DNA from: Thermobifida halotolerans
Lineage (GTDB): Bacteria > Actinomycetota > Actinomycetes > Streptosporangiales > Streptosporangiaceae
Length of the DNA stretch: 64,000 nucleotides
Direction: 5' to 3'
Assembly (NCBI RefSeq): GCF_003574835.2
Contig: NZ_CP063196.1
Coordinates: forward strand, 4,402,001-4,466,000
Made by a program: the position numbers and the translations under genes. Within the stretch, counting starts at the first letter, position 1; each line of letters begins with the position of its first letter. A model generated the notes under the pieces. The model worked only from the letters and a program-made list of their open reading frames with translations, had not been told where the DNA came from and made no database searches. This document shows, piece after piece, positions 27,823 to 36,458 of this stretch.

Positions 27823-28533
27823 GTGAACTATTCCCAACAACCTCCCTTTGCGCCGGGCCAGGGACCACAGTGGCAGGACGGCGGTTACCCCCCTCAGTAC
27901 TCTCCCGTTCCTCCTCCGCCACCGCGCCGGAGTTCGGCGGGGATCGTCCTGCTCGCCGTCGGCGGTGTCGTCATCATCGGCCTGATCGTGGCGATCGTCA
28001 TGGTGTTCGCCCTGGGCGGCAACCGCTCGGGCGGCGGCCAGGTGGCCGACTCCCCACGTCCCCAGGAGAGCACCTCCGAGCAGGCCCCGGACGTCCTCCA
28101 GGACGACTCCGAGTGGATTCCCGAGGAGATCCCCGAAGACGTCTCCGAGACCCCGAACGAGGAGCTGACCACCGGTGAGTTCCCCGGGGACATGGACGGC
28201 AGCTGGACGGGAACCATGACGCAGTACGACCCGGACGGCTACGTGGTGTCCACCTGGAACCTGGACGTCCACATGGTCGCCGGGGAGAGCCTCGGCGGAG
28301 CCGACCTGTACATGGACAACGGCATGACGTGCCGGTGGGACATCCTGACCACCTCGAACACCGAGGACACCGCCGACCTGGAGTACTTCACCATGGACGA
28401 CGGCGACGGCACCTGCACCCCGTTCGGCTACCTCCACTTCATCGTGGACGGCGACAACCTGTACGTCGGCGTGGCCACCGAATGGGACAACGGCATGATC
28501 AGCACTGCGGACGGTGTGCTGACCAGGTACTGA
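27823..28533 (+). CDS. Membrane-anchored protein with Pro-rich cytoplasmic tail
   Basis: 236 residues from GTG with GGAAGGG upstream. A Pro/Gln/Tyr-rich N-terminus (about 1-36) is followed by one membrane helix (about 38-62; AGIVLLAVGGVVIIGLIVAIVMVFAL). An acidic linker (about 70-120) leads to a beta-rich extracellular domain (about 120-236; GSWTGTMTQYDPDG .. TCRWDI .. TCTPFGYLHF) with two Cys that could form a disulfide. The architecture is common in actinomycetes; function unknown. Followed closely by the MFS gene. Confidence 0.75.
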   Translation: MNYSQQPPFAPGQGPQWQDGGYPPQYSPVPPPPPRRSSAGIVLLAVGGVVIIGLIVAIVMVFALGGNRSGGGQVADSPRPQESTSEQAPDVLQDDSEWIPEEIPEDVSETPNEELTTGEFPGDMDGSWTGTMTQYDPDGYVVSTWNLDVHMVAGESLGGADLYMDNGMTCRWDILTTSNTEDTADLEYFTMDDGDGTCTPFGYLHFIVDGDNLYVGVATEWDNGMISTADGVLTRY

Positions 28534-28551
28534 CCGGCCTACCCTGTTCGG

Positions 28552-29856
28552 GTGTCCTTCCACGGTGATCTGCGCGAGGTGCTGCGCGGCCCCCGGTTCC
28601 GCAGACTCTTCGGCACCCGGTTGGTCTCGCAGTTCTCCGACGGCGTCTACCAGGCCGGACTGGCCGGGTACGTCTTCTTCAGCCCCGAACAGCACACGAC
28701 GGCAGGAGCGGTGGCGGCGGCCTTCGCCGTTCTGCTCCTGCCGTTCTCCATTGTGGGACCGTTCGCCGGAGTGTTCATCGACCGTTGGGCACGACGCCAG
28801 GTCCTCCTGTTGTCCTCCCTGGTCAAAGCGGGTTTCGCGGCGGCCACGGCCGGACTGGTGGCAGTCGGGTCGGACGGGGCGCCGTTCCTGCTCGCGGCGC
28901 TGCTGCTGCTGAGCGTCAACCGGTTCTTCCTCGCCGCGCTGTCGGCCGCACTGCCGCACGTGGTGTCGCGGGACCGACTGGTCATGGCCAACGCGGTCAC
29001 TCCCACCTGCGGCACGGTGGCCGCGTTCCTCGGTGCGGGTGCGGGCGCGGGACTGCGCCTGGTGGGCGGGGACGGCTCCGGCGGCACCGCGCTGATCCTG
29101 TTCGGTGCGGCTGTCGGCTTCGCCCTGGCCGGACTGGTCGCCACGACGCTCGGCCGCACCGAACTGGGCCCGGACCTGGCCGCCGCACCTCCCCGGGTGC
29201 GGGCGGCGCTGAGCGGCGTCGTGGCAGGTCTGGCCGACGGCGCCCGGCACATCTGGCGGCGCGGTCCCGCCAGGGACGGCCTGGCCACGATCGCCGGGCA
29301 CCGGTTCCTGTTCGGCGTCTCCACGATCATGACGCTGCTGCTGTACAACAACACCTTCACCGAGGGCGGTGTGGCCGGATTCGCCTCGTTCAGCGTGACG
29401 ATGGCGGCCTCCGCCGTGGGTTTCCTGGTCGGCGCGGTCGCCACCCCGTGGGCACGGGAGCGGATGCGCGCACGGACGTGGATCGCCGCGCTGCTGACCG
29501 CCGGAGCGGGGGCGCTGCTGGTGTTCGGGCTTCCCTTCGACGCCACGGTGTTTCCCGTGGCGGGCTTCGCCCTGGGCGTGGTCTCCCAGGGGGTCAAGGT
29601 CACGGTTGACACGCTGGTCCAACGGCACATCGACGACGCCTACCGGGGCCGGGTCTTCTCCGTCTACGACATGCTCTTCAACGCCGCGTTCGTCGCCGCC
29701 GCGGCCGTCGCCGCGCTGACGGTTCCCCCGTCGGGGGTGTCGGTTCCGGTGGTGTTGGCGATGGCCGTCGGATACGGGGGGATGGCTCTGTGCTGGACTG
29801 TCCCGGAACGGAGGGGGACGGCCTCGGAGCAGGAATCCTCGGTTCCCGCCGAATAA
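28552..29856 (+). CDS. MFS transporter
   Basis: 434 residues, about 12 helices. The first loop (FAGVFIDRWARRQVLLLSSLV) matches the MFS motif A in the MFS_3/Bcr-type families. It begins with GTG 18 bases after the previous stop and has no clear ribosome site, so it is either translated from a leaderless or coupled message. Substrate cannot be inferred. Confidence 0.88.
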   Translation: MSFHGDLREVLRGPRFRRLFGTRLVSQFSDGVYQAGLAGYVFFSPEQHTTAGAVAAAFAVLLLPFSIVGPFAGVFIDRWARRQVLLLSSLVKAGFAAATAGLVAVGSDGAPFLLAALLLLSVNRFFLAALSAALPHVVSRDRLVMANAVTPTCGTVAAFLGAGAGAGLRLVGGDGSGGTALILFGAAVGFALAGLVATTLGRTELGPDLAAAPPRVRAALSGVVAGLADGARHIWRRGPARDGLATIAGHRFLFGVSTIMTLLLYNNTFTEGGVAGFASFSVTMAASAVGFLVGAVATPWARERMRARTWIAALLTAGAGALLVFGLPFDATVFPVAGFALGVVSQGVKVTVDTLVQRHIDDAYRGRVFSVYDMLFNAAFVAAAAVAALTVPPSGVSVPVVLAMAVGYGGMALCWTVPERRGTASEQESSVPAE

Positions 29857-29922
29857 CCGCCAAAGGTTGTCAGGTTCGGTGTGGATGATTGCAGGTGTCG
29901 CGAGTCCACAGGAGGAGTTCCC

Positions 29923-30735
29923 ATGTCCGCTCCCGATCGGCCGAACCAGCACACCGGCACGGTTGCCGGTGTTCCCTACGTGGCTCTGCCGCCCGAGGGC
30001 GGCACCGGGGCCGCACCCCTGATCGTCGTCTGGCACATGGTGGACGCGCCGCGTTCGGCCGAGGAGATGGCCGCCACGCTGCCGTTGACGGGGTCGGGCG
30101 CCTGGCGGGTGTTCGTGGACCTGCCACTGCACGGAGCGCGCACCCCCGACGACGTCGAGGCCGTCATGGGGGAGGCGCTCACCGATCCGCTGCTGAATCT
30201 GCACGTGCCGATCGTGCGACAGGCGGTACGGGAGTTTCCCGGGGTGGTGTCGGGGCTGCGCGAGGAACTGGGCGCCACGGGACCGCTCGGGCTGGTCGGC
30301 GGCTCGCTGGGCGGCGCGGTCGCGTTGACCGCGCTGGCCGAGACGGCGGTTCCGGTCACCGCGGTGGCGCTGGTCAATCCGGCGGTCACCGCGCGGAGCC
30401 TGGTCGCCGTCGCGGAACGCGAGTTCGGGATGGGCTATCCCTGGACGTCCGAGGCCGAGGAGGCCGCCGACCGGTGGGATTTCGTGGCCCGGGCCGCCGA
30501 GCTCGCCGACCGCGTCTCTCCTTCGGCGACGCTGCTGGTCAGTGGCGACCGCGACCACACCGAGTTCCGCCGTGACGCCGCCCTGCTGCGCGACGCTCTG
30601 GACGCCGCGTTCGTCACGGTTCCCGACCTGGCACACGCGCTGGTCGAGGAGTCGGACGCCGCCGTGGCCCCGCAGTCGCCGTATGCCAAGGTCGTGGACA
30701 CGGAGTTGGCCGCCTGGTTCGACGCCCGGCTCTGA
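29923..30735 (+). CDS. Alpha/beta hydrolase (esterase-like)
   Basis: 270 residues from ATG with an AGGAGG ribosome site. Alpha/beta-hydrolase core: oxyanion region VVWHMVDAPRS, nucleophile elbow GGSLGG (about Ser125), acid SGDRD, and late His in DLAHALVEE. No signal peptide. Substrate unknown; possibly a dienelactone-hydrolase or carboxylesterase relative. It converges with the flavoprotein cluster across a short gap. Confidence 0.82.
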   Translation: MSAPDRPNQHTGTVAGVPYVALPPEGGTGAAPLIVVWHMVDAPRSAEEMAATLPLTGSGAWRVFVDLPLHGARTPDDVEAVMGEALTDPLLNLHVPIVRQAVREFPGVVSGLREELGATGPLGLVGGSLGGAVALTALAETAVPVTAVALVNPAVTARSLVAVAEREFGMGYPWTSEAEEAADRWDFVARAAELADRVSPSATLLVSGDRDHTEFRRDAALLRDALDAAFVTVPDLAHALVEESDAAVAPQSPYAKVVDTELAAWFDARL

Positions 30736-30740
30736 ATCTC

Positions 30741-30756
30741 CCACGCAACCGCGTGG
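30741..30756. terminator. Short convergent hairpin
   Basis: CCACGC AACC GCGTGG between two converging stops. A 6-base-pair stem with a four-base loop; weak but well placed to serve both transcripts. Confidence 0.4.
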
Positions 30757-30768
30757 CGGGCTCTCCGG

Positions 30769-31995
30769 TCAGTCTCCGGCGGCCTCGGCGAGGAAGGCAC
30801 GGGTGGCCTTCTCGTCACCCAGCCAGCTCATCATGTCGGCGGGATCGTTGAAGCCCTCGATGTACCGGTCGGCCACGGCCTGACAGGTGTTGGCCGCCTC
30901 GTACACCTCGCGGACGTGTGGTTCCCCCATGCTGAGGATCATGATCAGGTCGCTGTAGAAGGGGCGGGCGAACTCCTCGAACCGGGCGAAGGTGGCGCGC
31001 ATGAAGTCCTCGTCGAAGGGACGGTCGCCGTGCTCCAGGATGGCCTTGAGGTAGATGTCGGCGCTGCGGCACTCGTTGTTGGCGTCCTGCCCGAAGCTGG
31101 GGGCGGTGACGATGAGGGTGTCGCCGATGCCCAGCACCCTGCCGCCCGACGGCAGCGTCGCCACCGGGTCCCGCACCAGCGGAACGGCGGGGTCCATGGC
31201 CACCGCCTTGGGATCGACGAGTTCGACGTCCTTGTACACCTCGTACAGGTGCGGCAGTGGCTCCCGCATCGCCTCCAGCATCAGGTCCAACTGCTGCCGG
31301 GGCCGCATCCGTGTCGGCCACGAGGCCATCGCGTCGGTGGTCGATCCGCCGATGCACAGCAGCCGGCAGGGGCCGTTGAGCGAGTAGCTGGGCAGACTGG
31401 TCAACTGGCCGACCCCCGGAATCCACCCACCGGACTGGATGTCGGTGTAGGGGTCGTCCTCGACCGCGGTGACGTAGGCGATCGACGCGAGGAAGCCGCT
31501 CATGCCGTACTGCGCCCACTCGTGGGTGACCGGGAACATCTCGGCCAGGCCGGACTGGCCCGCCGCGATGACGGTCAGGTCGTACATCGACACCAGGTAG
31601 TCCAGGTCGGAGGCGGTGACCGGATGGACGATCACCCGGCCGCCCATCCGCTCGAACAGGTCGAGCCACACCGACATCTTCACCCGCTCGTCCACCGACT
31701 GCGCGGGCCGTCTGAAGTAGCCGGTCCAGTTGTGGGCGGGACACCAGTCGCTCTCCTCGCCGGTGATCTGGCTGCCCCGGATGGAGGGAGCCCTGCCCTC
31801 CCACAGGTCCAGACCGTAGGCGCGCTCCAACTCCAGTTGGTCGCTGGTGAGCATCTGCACCGACACCGCACGACCGGAGGCGACCTCCGCGGCGGTGCGC
31901 GCGGTCATGATCGTGACGTCGTAGTCGTGCTGCAGCAGGCACAATCCGAGCTGCAGCCCCGACTGCCCCGCACCGACGATCAGAATCCTGCGCAT
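30769..31995 (-). CDS. Styrene/indole monooxygenase-like flavoprotein, copy 1
   Basis: 408 residues from the ATG at 31995 (GGAAGGAACAGG upstream). FAD-binding RILIVGAGQSGLQLGLCLL at the N-terminus, a second GQSG motif near residue 145, and the GDTLIVTAPSFGQDANN FAD-ribityl motif. It belongs to the group E monooxygenases (StyA-like) that need a separate flavin reductase (StyB), not found here. It is the last of three related copies transcribed with a conservon. Copy 2 is closely similar, including a 194-base identical block. Substrate unknown. Confidence 0.88.
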   Translation of the reverse strand: MRRILIVGAGQSGLQLGLCLLQHDYDVTIMTARTAAEVASGRAVSVQMLTSDQLELERAYGLDLWEGRAPSIRGSQITGEESDWCPAHNWTGYFRRPAQSVDERVKMSVWLDLFERMGGRVIVHPVTASDLDYLVSMYDLTVIAAGQSGLAEMFPVTHEWAQYGMSGFLASIAYVTAVEDDPYTDIQSGGWIPGVGQLTSLPSYSLNGPCRLLCIGGSTTDAMASWPTRMRPRQQLDLMLEAMREPLPHLYEVYKDVELVDPKAVAMDPAVPLVRDPVATLPSGGRVLGIGDTLIVTAPSFGQDANNECRSADIYLKAILEHGDRPFDEDFMRATFARFEEFARPFYSDLIMILSMGEPHVREVYEAANTCQAVADRYIEGFNDPADMMSWLGDEKATRAFLAEAAGD

Positions 31996-32038
31996 CCTGT
32001 TCCTTCCCGCGTGTCCAACCCAGTGTTTCGCGCTCCGG

Positions 32039-33271
32039 TCAGCCTCCGGCGACCTCGGCGAGGAAGGCACGGGCCGCCTTCTCGTCGCCGAACCAGCTCA
32101 TCATGTCGGCGGGATCGTTGAAGCCCTCGACGAACCGGTCGGCCACGGCCTGACAGGTGTTGGCCGCCTCGTACACCTCGCGAACGTGTGGCGGGATCGT
32201 GGTGATGAGGACGACCAGGTCGCTGTAGAAGGGGCGGGCGAAGGCGTCGAACTCGGCGAAGGTGGCGCGCATGAAGTCCTCGTCGAAGGGGCGGTCGCCG
32301 TGCTCCAGGATGGCCTTGAGGTAGATGTCGGCGCTGCGGCACTCGTTGTTGGCGTCCTGCCCGAAACCGGGGGACGAGACGATGAGGGTGTCGCCGATAC
32401 CCAGCACCCTGCCGCCCGACGGCAGCGTCGCCACCGGGTCCCGCACCAGCGGAACGGCGGGGTCCATGGCCACCGCCTTGGGATCGACGAGTTCGACGTC
32501 CTTGTACACCTCGTACAGGTGCGGCAGTGGCTCCCGCATCGCCTCCAGCATCAGGTCCAACTGCTGCCGGGGCCGCATCCGTGTCGGCCACGACAGCATG
32601 GCCATCCCGTCGACGACCGGGCCGTTGATGCTCAGCAGCCGGCAGGGGCCGTTGAGCGAGTAGCTGGGCGTGCTGAGCAGGTGTCCGACCCCGGGAATCC
32701 ACCCGCCCGTCTGGATGTCGGCGTAGGGGTCGTCCTCGACCGCGGTGACGTAGGCGATCGACGCGAGGAACCCCGGCATGCCCCGGCTGGTCCACTCGTG
32801 GGTGACCGGGAACATCTCGGCCAGGCCGGACTGGCCCGCCGCGATGACGGTCAGGTCGTACATCGACACCAGGTGGTCGAGATCGGAGGTGGTGACCGGA
32901 TGGACGATCACCCGGCCACCCATCCGCTCGAACAGGTCGAGCCACACCGACATCTTCACCCGCTCGTCCACCGACTGCGCGGGCCGCCGGTAGTAGCCCG
33001 TCCACTCGTAGGCCGGCCCGCCGTCGCTTCCGTCACTGCTCAACCGGCTGCCCCGGATGGGGGGCGCCTCGTTCTCCCACAGGTCCAGACCGTAGGCGCG
33101 CTCCAACTCCAGTTGGTCGCTGGTGAGCGTCTGCACCGACACCGCGCGTCCCGACGCGAGTTCGCCCGCGGTGCGCGCGGTCATGATCGTGACGTCGTAG
33201 TCGTGCTGCAGCAGGCACAGGGCGAGTTGCAGCCCCGACTGCCCGGCACCGACAATCAGAATCCTGCGCAT
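32039..33271 (-). CDS. Styrene/indole monooxygenase-like flavoprotein, copy 2
   Basis: 410 residues from the ATG at 33271 (AAGGGGGACAGG upstream; an in-frame GTG 21 bases earlier is possible). It has the same FAD motifs as copy 1 and most of its sequence. Differences cluster in residues about 70-90 and 215-235, which may form the substrate pocket. Tandem duplication followed by divergence at specificity sites is the simplest reading. It lies 43 bases before copy 1, in the same transcript. Confidence 0.88.
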   Translation of the reverse strand: MRRILIVGAGQSGLQLALCLLQHDYDVTIMTARTAGELASGRAVSVQTLTSDQLELERAYGLDLWENEAPPIRGSRLSSDGSDGGPAYEWTGYYRRPAQSVDERVKMSVWLDLFERMGGRVIVHPVTTSDLDHLVSMYDLTVIAAGQSGLAEMFPVTHEWTSRGMPGFLASIAYVTAVEDDPYADIQTGGWIPGVGHLLSTPSYSLNGPCRLLSINGPVVDGMAMLSWPTRMRPRQQLDLMLEAMREPLPHLYEVYKDVELVDPKAVAMDPAVPLVRDPVATLPSGGRVLGIGDTLIVSSPGFGQDANNECRSADIYLKAILEHGDRPFDEDFMRATFAEFDAFARPFYSDLVVLITTIPPHVREVYEAANTCQAVADRFVEGFNDPADMMSWFGDEKAARAFLAEVAGG

Positions 33272-33296
33272 CCTGTCCCCCTTGTTCGTCACCGGT

Positions 33297-33626
33297 TCAG
33301 CTTCCGGCGGCCTCGGCGAGGAAGGCCCCGGTCACCTTCTCGTCGCCGAACCAGCTCATCAGGTCGGCGGGGTCGTCGAAGCCTCGGGGGCCGTCATCAC
33401 GCGGACGGTGCCCCCGGAGCGGGGGCGCCTCGTTCTCCCACGGGTCCTGGCCGTGGGCGCACTCCCACTCCGGTTGGCCTCCCAGGGGGAACCGGACCGG
33501 TGCGGTGTGTCCGGACGCGGCCTCTCCCGTGGTGCGTTCGGTCATGACCGTGGCGTCGTCGTGTCGCGGCAGCTCCAGGGCCGACCGCATCCCCTGCCCG
33601 GCACCGACGATCGGAATCCCGCGCAT
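33297..33626 (-). pseudogene. Internally deleted third flavoprotein copy
   Basis: 109 residues, open from ATG to stop. Residues 1-75 match the N-terminus of copy 2 (IVGAGQ, WENEAPPLRG). The last about 26 residues match its C-terminus (DDPADLMSWFGDEK..AFLAEAAGS). About 300 central residues are missing in frame. The N-terminal half has many substitutions, so it is an old remnant. It cannot bind FAD normally. Either a pseudogene or a reduced protein kept for another role. Confidence 0.75.
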
Positions 33627-33642
33627 CCGTCTCCCGGAGACG

Positions 33643-34239
33643 TCACCGGCTCAGCGCCGGATCGGCGTCGAAGTTCATGGTGTACTCCACCAGTTTCGCC
33701 AGAACTCCCGCCGACTGCCGCCGGTCGCGGGCGTCGAACACGACGATGGGCACGTCGTCGTCGAGGGCGAGGGCGCTGCGGATGTCCTCGACCGGATGCA
33801 GGGGCACGCCCTCGAAGTGGTTGACCGCGATCAGGAACGGCAGATCGGTGTACTTCTCGAAGTAGTCGATGGCCTGGAAGGAGTCCTCCAGACGGCGGGT
33901 GTCGACGATGATGACCGCGCCGATCGCCCCGCGGGTCAGGTCCTCCCACATGAACCAGAACCGGGCCTGTCCCGGGGTGCCGAACAGGTAGAGGATCAGG
34001 TCGCGCGCGATGGTGATGCGACCGAAGTCCATGGCGACGGTGGTTGTCTGCTTGTCGGGGGTCTTGGAGAGATCGTCGTAGGCCACGCTGGCCTGGGTCA
34101 TGATCGCCTCGGTGTTGACCGGGGGGATCTCGGAGACCGAGCCGACCAGTGTCGTCTTGCCGACCCCGAAGCCGCCGGCCACGACGATCTTCGCCGACAC
34201 CTTCTTGGGGGCGCTACCCGGCGATGGCGTGAAGCCCAT
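33643..34239 (-). CDS. cvnD: Conservon small GTPase CvnD
   Basis: 198 residues from ATG 34239, overlapping the upstream gene by 26 bases, with GGAGAGGA upstream. P-loop GGFGVGKTTLVGS at residues about 21-33, DxxG-like LFGTPGQARF, and NHFE in place of NKxD. It is the MglA/Ras-like GTPase of the conservon (CvnD), thought to form a membrane-associated complex with CvnA-C analogous to G-protein receptors. Role is signalling; the output is unknown. Confidence 0.92.
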   Translation of the reverse strand: MGFTPSPGSAPKKVSAKIVVAGGFGVGKTTLVGSVSEIPPVNTEAIMTQASVAYDDLSKTPDKQTTTVAMDFGRITIARDLILYLFGTPGQARFWFMWEDLTRGAIGAVIIVDTRRLEDSFQAIDYFEKYTDLPFLIAVNHFEGVPLHPVEDIRSALALDDDVPIVVFDARDRRQSAGVLAKLVEYTMNFDADPALSR

Positions 34240-34579
34240 GAAGAATCCTCTCCAGGAGTTCGGTGTCCGCCTGCGAACCGCTGCCGACGGTGCGGTGGAT
34301 CTCCACCCTGCCCTGCTGGGCAAGGTCGCTGATGAGCACCCGTACCACACCGATGGGCAACTGGACCGACGTGGCGATCTCGGTGACCGACCGCGACTCG
34401 GTGCAGGCCAGGTAGATGTTCCGCTGCTCCGGCGTCATCCCGGCGAGACCGCCGGGGCCGGGATCCAACGCGGTGACGAGGGTCTCGAGCAGCAGGGGCA
34501 GGGAGGGTCGGGTCCGTCCCAGCGTCAGGGCGTAGGAACGGACCCGCCGACTCGCTCCCGGCGGTGGCGTGGGGATCAT
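34214..34579 (-). CDS. cvnC: Conservon DUF742 protein CvnC
   Basis: 121 residues. DUF742 winged-helix-like protein (RSYALTLGRTRPS .. ESRSVTEIATSVQLPIGVVRVLISDLAQQGRVEIHR). Together with CvnB and CvnD it makes the conserved actinobacterial conservon. It starts 38 bases after cvnB and overlaps cvnD. Confidence 0.92.
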   Translation of the reverse strand: MIPTPPPGASRRVRSYALTLGRTRPSLPLLLETLVTALDPGPGGLAGMTPEQRNIYLACTESRSVTEIATSVQLPIGVVRVLISDLAQQGRVEIHRTVGSGSQADTELLERILHGLHAIAG

Positions 34580-34617
34580 GCTGCGCGCCTTTCCCAGGTG
34601 GTCATCTTCGGCCGCCG

Positions 34618-35040
34618 TCAGTTGAGGATCGCTTCGCGGAGTTCACCGCGCAGTTTGGGGGTGAGCACGTGCCCGGTGTTCTCCACGAGCAGCGCCATCT
34701 GGTAGCCCACGATCTTCATGTCGCAGTCGCTGGCGGCCAGGACGGTCAGGCATGATCCGTCCCCGATGGAGGTCAGGAAGAGGTGGCCGCGTCGCATGCG
34801 GACGATGGTCTGCTCGAACTCACCCTGGTCGAACATGCGTGACGTGCCCTGGGCGAGGCTGAGCATCCCGCTGGCCACAGCGGCCAACTGCTCGGCCTCC
34901 TCGAACGGCAGTTGTTGGGAGCGCGCCAGCAGCAACCCGTCGGCCGAGACCACCGCGGCATGGTTCACGCCGGGAACGTCACGGACGAAGTTGTCGATGA
35001 CCCAGTTGAACTTCTCTACCTCAGAACGGGAATCGGTCAT
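34618..35040 (-). CDS. cvnB: Conservon roadblock/LC7 protein CvnB
   Basis: 140 residues. Roadblock/LC7 domain (NWVIDNFVRDVPGVNHAAVVSADGLLLARS, then SIGDGSCLTVLAASDCDMKIVGYQMALLVE). Roadblock proteins act as GTPase-activating or scaffolding partners of MglA-like GTPases. Its start overlaps the cvnA stop (ATGA), so translation is coupled. Confidence 0.93.
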   Translation of the reverse strand: MTDSRSEVEKFNWVIDNFVRDVPGVNHAAVVSADGLLLARSQQLPFEEAEQLAAVASGMLSLAQGTSRMFDQGEFEQTIVRMRRGHLFLTSIGDGSCLTVLAASDCDMKIVGYQMALLVENTGHVLTPKLRGELREAILN

Positions 35041-36458
35041 TTCTCCATCGCTCTTTCTGCACCTGAGGTGCGGTTCCCCTCACTCCTGGCGGCGATCTCC
35101 TGGGCTGCCTCCGACTGTCCGCTGAGGAGCCCGTCCAGATCGGCGCGAATGCGTTCGGCGAAACCTGGTGGCTGACCCGCGTAGGGTTCGGGGGCGGCTT
35201 TCTGGGGATGCCTGCCGTGCACCGGCACCGTCTCCTCCGCTTCGTCCCCACGGTGGCGCGGGGGGTCCGCGGTGCGACGGCGTTGGGGGAGTTCCCACAG
35301 TTCGCCGCTGTTGGCGGTGGGTGCGGTGGATGGTTCCGGTCTGTCCCTCTGGGGCTTGGGCGGTCTGGTGTCGGCGGCCGCCCTGCGGTTTCGTTTGGAC
35401 TCGCGGCGGGGCAGTCCGTTCGGTCCTTTCTGTGTGGTGGACGGAAGGCTGGGGCGGGGACCACGCTGACCGATGGGTGGGAGGGGCGATACTTCGGCCG
35501 GGGGGCGCACGGGTCGGGGAACGGCCGACGTCGTGGTGACCAGCGTGGCGGGAACGTGGACGTAGGCGGTGGTACCGCTGAAGGGGCGGGTCTGCAGTTG
35601 CACGTTGACGCCCTGGCGGGCGGCGAGTCTGCTGACGACGTAGAGGCCCATGTGCCGGATGACGTCCTCGCTCAGCTGTGGCGGGGTGGCGAGCCACTGG
35701 TTGAGCTGGTCCAGGCGGTCCTGCGGAATGCCGATTCCGTCGTCGATGACCTCGAGCAGGAGTGCTCCGTCCTCACTCATTCGCCCCCGGACGGAAACGG
35801 GAAGGTTGGCGGACGAGTAGGCGGTGGCGTTGTCCAGCAGTTCGGCGACGAGGTGGCTGAGGTCGTCGGCGGCTTCGGGAGAGATCGCCACGTCCTGGGG
35901 CAGTTCCTGGGAGCGGACCCGGGTGTACTCGCTGACCTCGGACATCGCGGCGCGGACGACGTCGAGCAGCATGACCGGTTCGGCGTGCTTGTTCTGTCCT
36001 CCGTGGCCCGCGAGGATCAGCAGGTTCTCACCGTTGCGCCGCATGCGGGTGGCGAGGTGGTCGATCTGGAACAGCACTTCGAGCTGTTCGGGGTCCTCTT
36101 CCTGGCGCTCGAGGCGTTCGACGAAGGCCAGCAGCGAGTCGACGAGCGTGAGATCGCGCATCGCCAGGGACGCCAGCGCGGTGGGCAGCAGGTTCTGGGG
36201 ATCCTCCCCGGACGACTGCTGGGCGGCGGACCCGGGTCCGCTCCGCGGTTCGGCCGGAGCGGGCTCCTGCGTGGCCGAGGGGTCCGGGAAAACCCGTGTG
36301 TCGGGAGTTGCCGGGGGAGCTTCGGGGTGCGGCCGGGCTCCTGTCAGCCTGCGCCACCAGGACCTGAGACGTGCCTGGTTCCGGCTGCCCTCCTCAGCGC
36401 TCCTGGGCGAGGTTCCCGGCGGGTATGCGTCTCCTCCGTCGGAGGGTTGACCTGTCAC
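35037..36458 (-). CDS. cvnA: Conservon sensor kinase-like protein CvnA, cytoplasmic form
   Basis: 473 residues. A histidine-kinase core lies at about 110-310, with DHp segment FQIDHLATRMRRNGENLLIL, N box ELLDNATAYSS, G1 box VIDDGIGIP and G2 GLYVVSRLA. The N-terminus (about 1-85) is Pro/Ser-rich and the C-terminus (310-473) is a long basic, Pro-rich tail. Many CvnA proteins have an N-terminal membrane sensor; none is visible here, so the signal must arrive from a cytoplasmic partner. First gene of the conservon transcript that runs into the flavoproteins. Confidence 0.9.
   Translation of the reverse strand: MTGQPSDGGDAYPPGTSPRSAEEGSRNQARLRSWWRRLTGARPHPEAPPATPDTRVFPDPSATQEPAPAEPRSGPGSAAQQSSGEDPQNLLPTALASLAMRDLTLVDSLLAFVERLERQEEDPEQLEVLFQIDHLATRMRRNGENLLILAGHGGQNKHAEPVMLLDVVRAAMSEVSEYTRVRSQELPQDVAISPEAADDLSHLVAELLDNATAYSSANLPVSVRGRMSEDGALLLEVIDDGIGIPQDRLDQLNQWLATPPQLSEDVIRHMGLYVVSRLAARQGVNVQLQTRPFSGTTAYVHVPATLVTTTSAVPRPVRPPAEVSPLPPIGQRGPRPSLPSTTQKGPNGLPRRESKRNRRAAADTRPPKPQRDRPEPSTAPTANSGELWELPQRRRTADPPRHRGDEAEETVPVHGRHPQKAAPEPYAGQPPGFAERIRADLDGLLSGQSEAAQEIAARSEGNRTSGAERAMEK

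Noticed and set aside
27799-30744. 981-codon minus-strand frame
   Set aside because: Antisense to three genes with clear family motifs.
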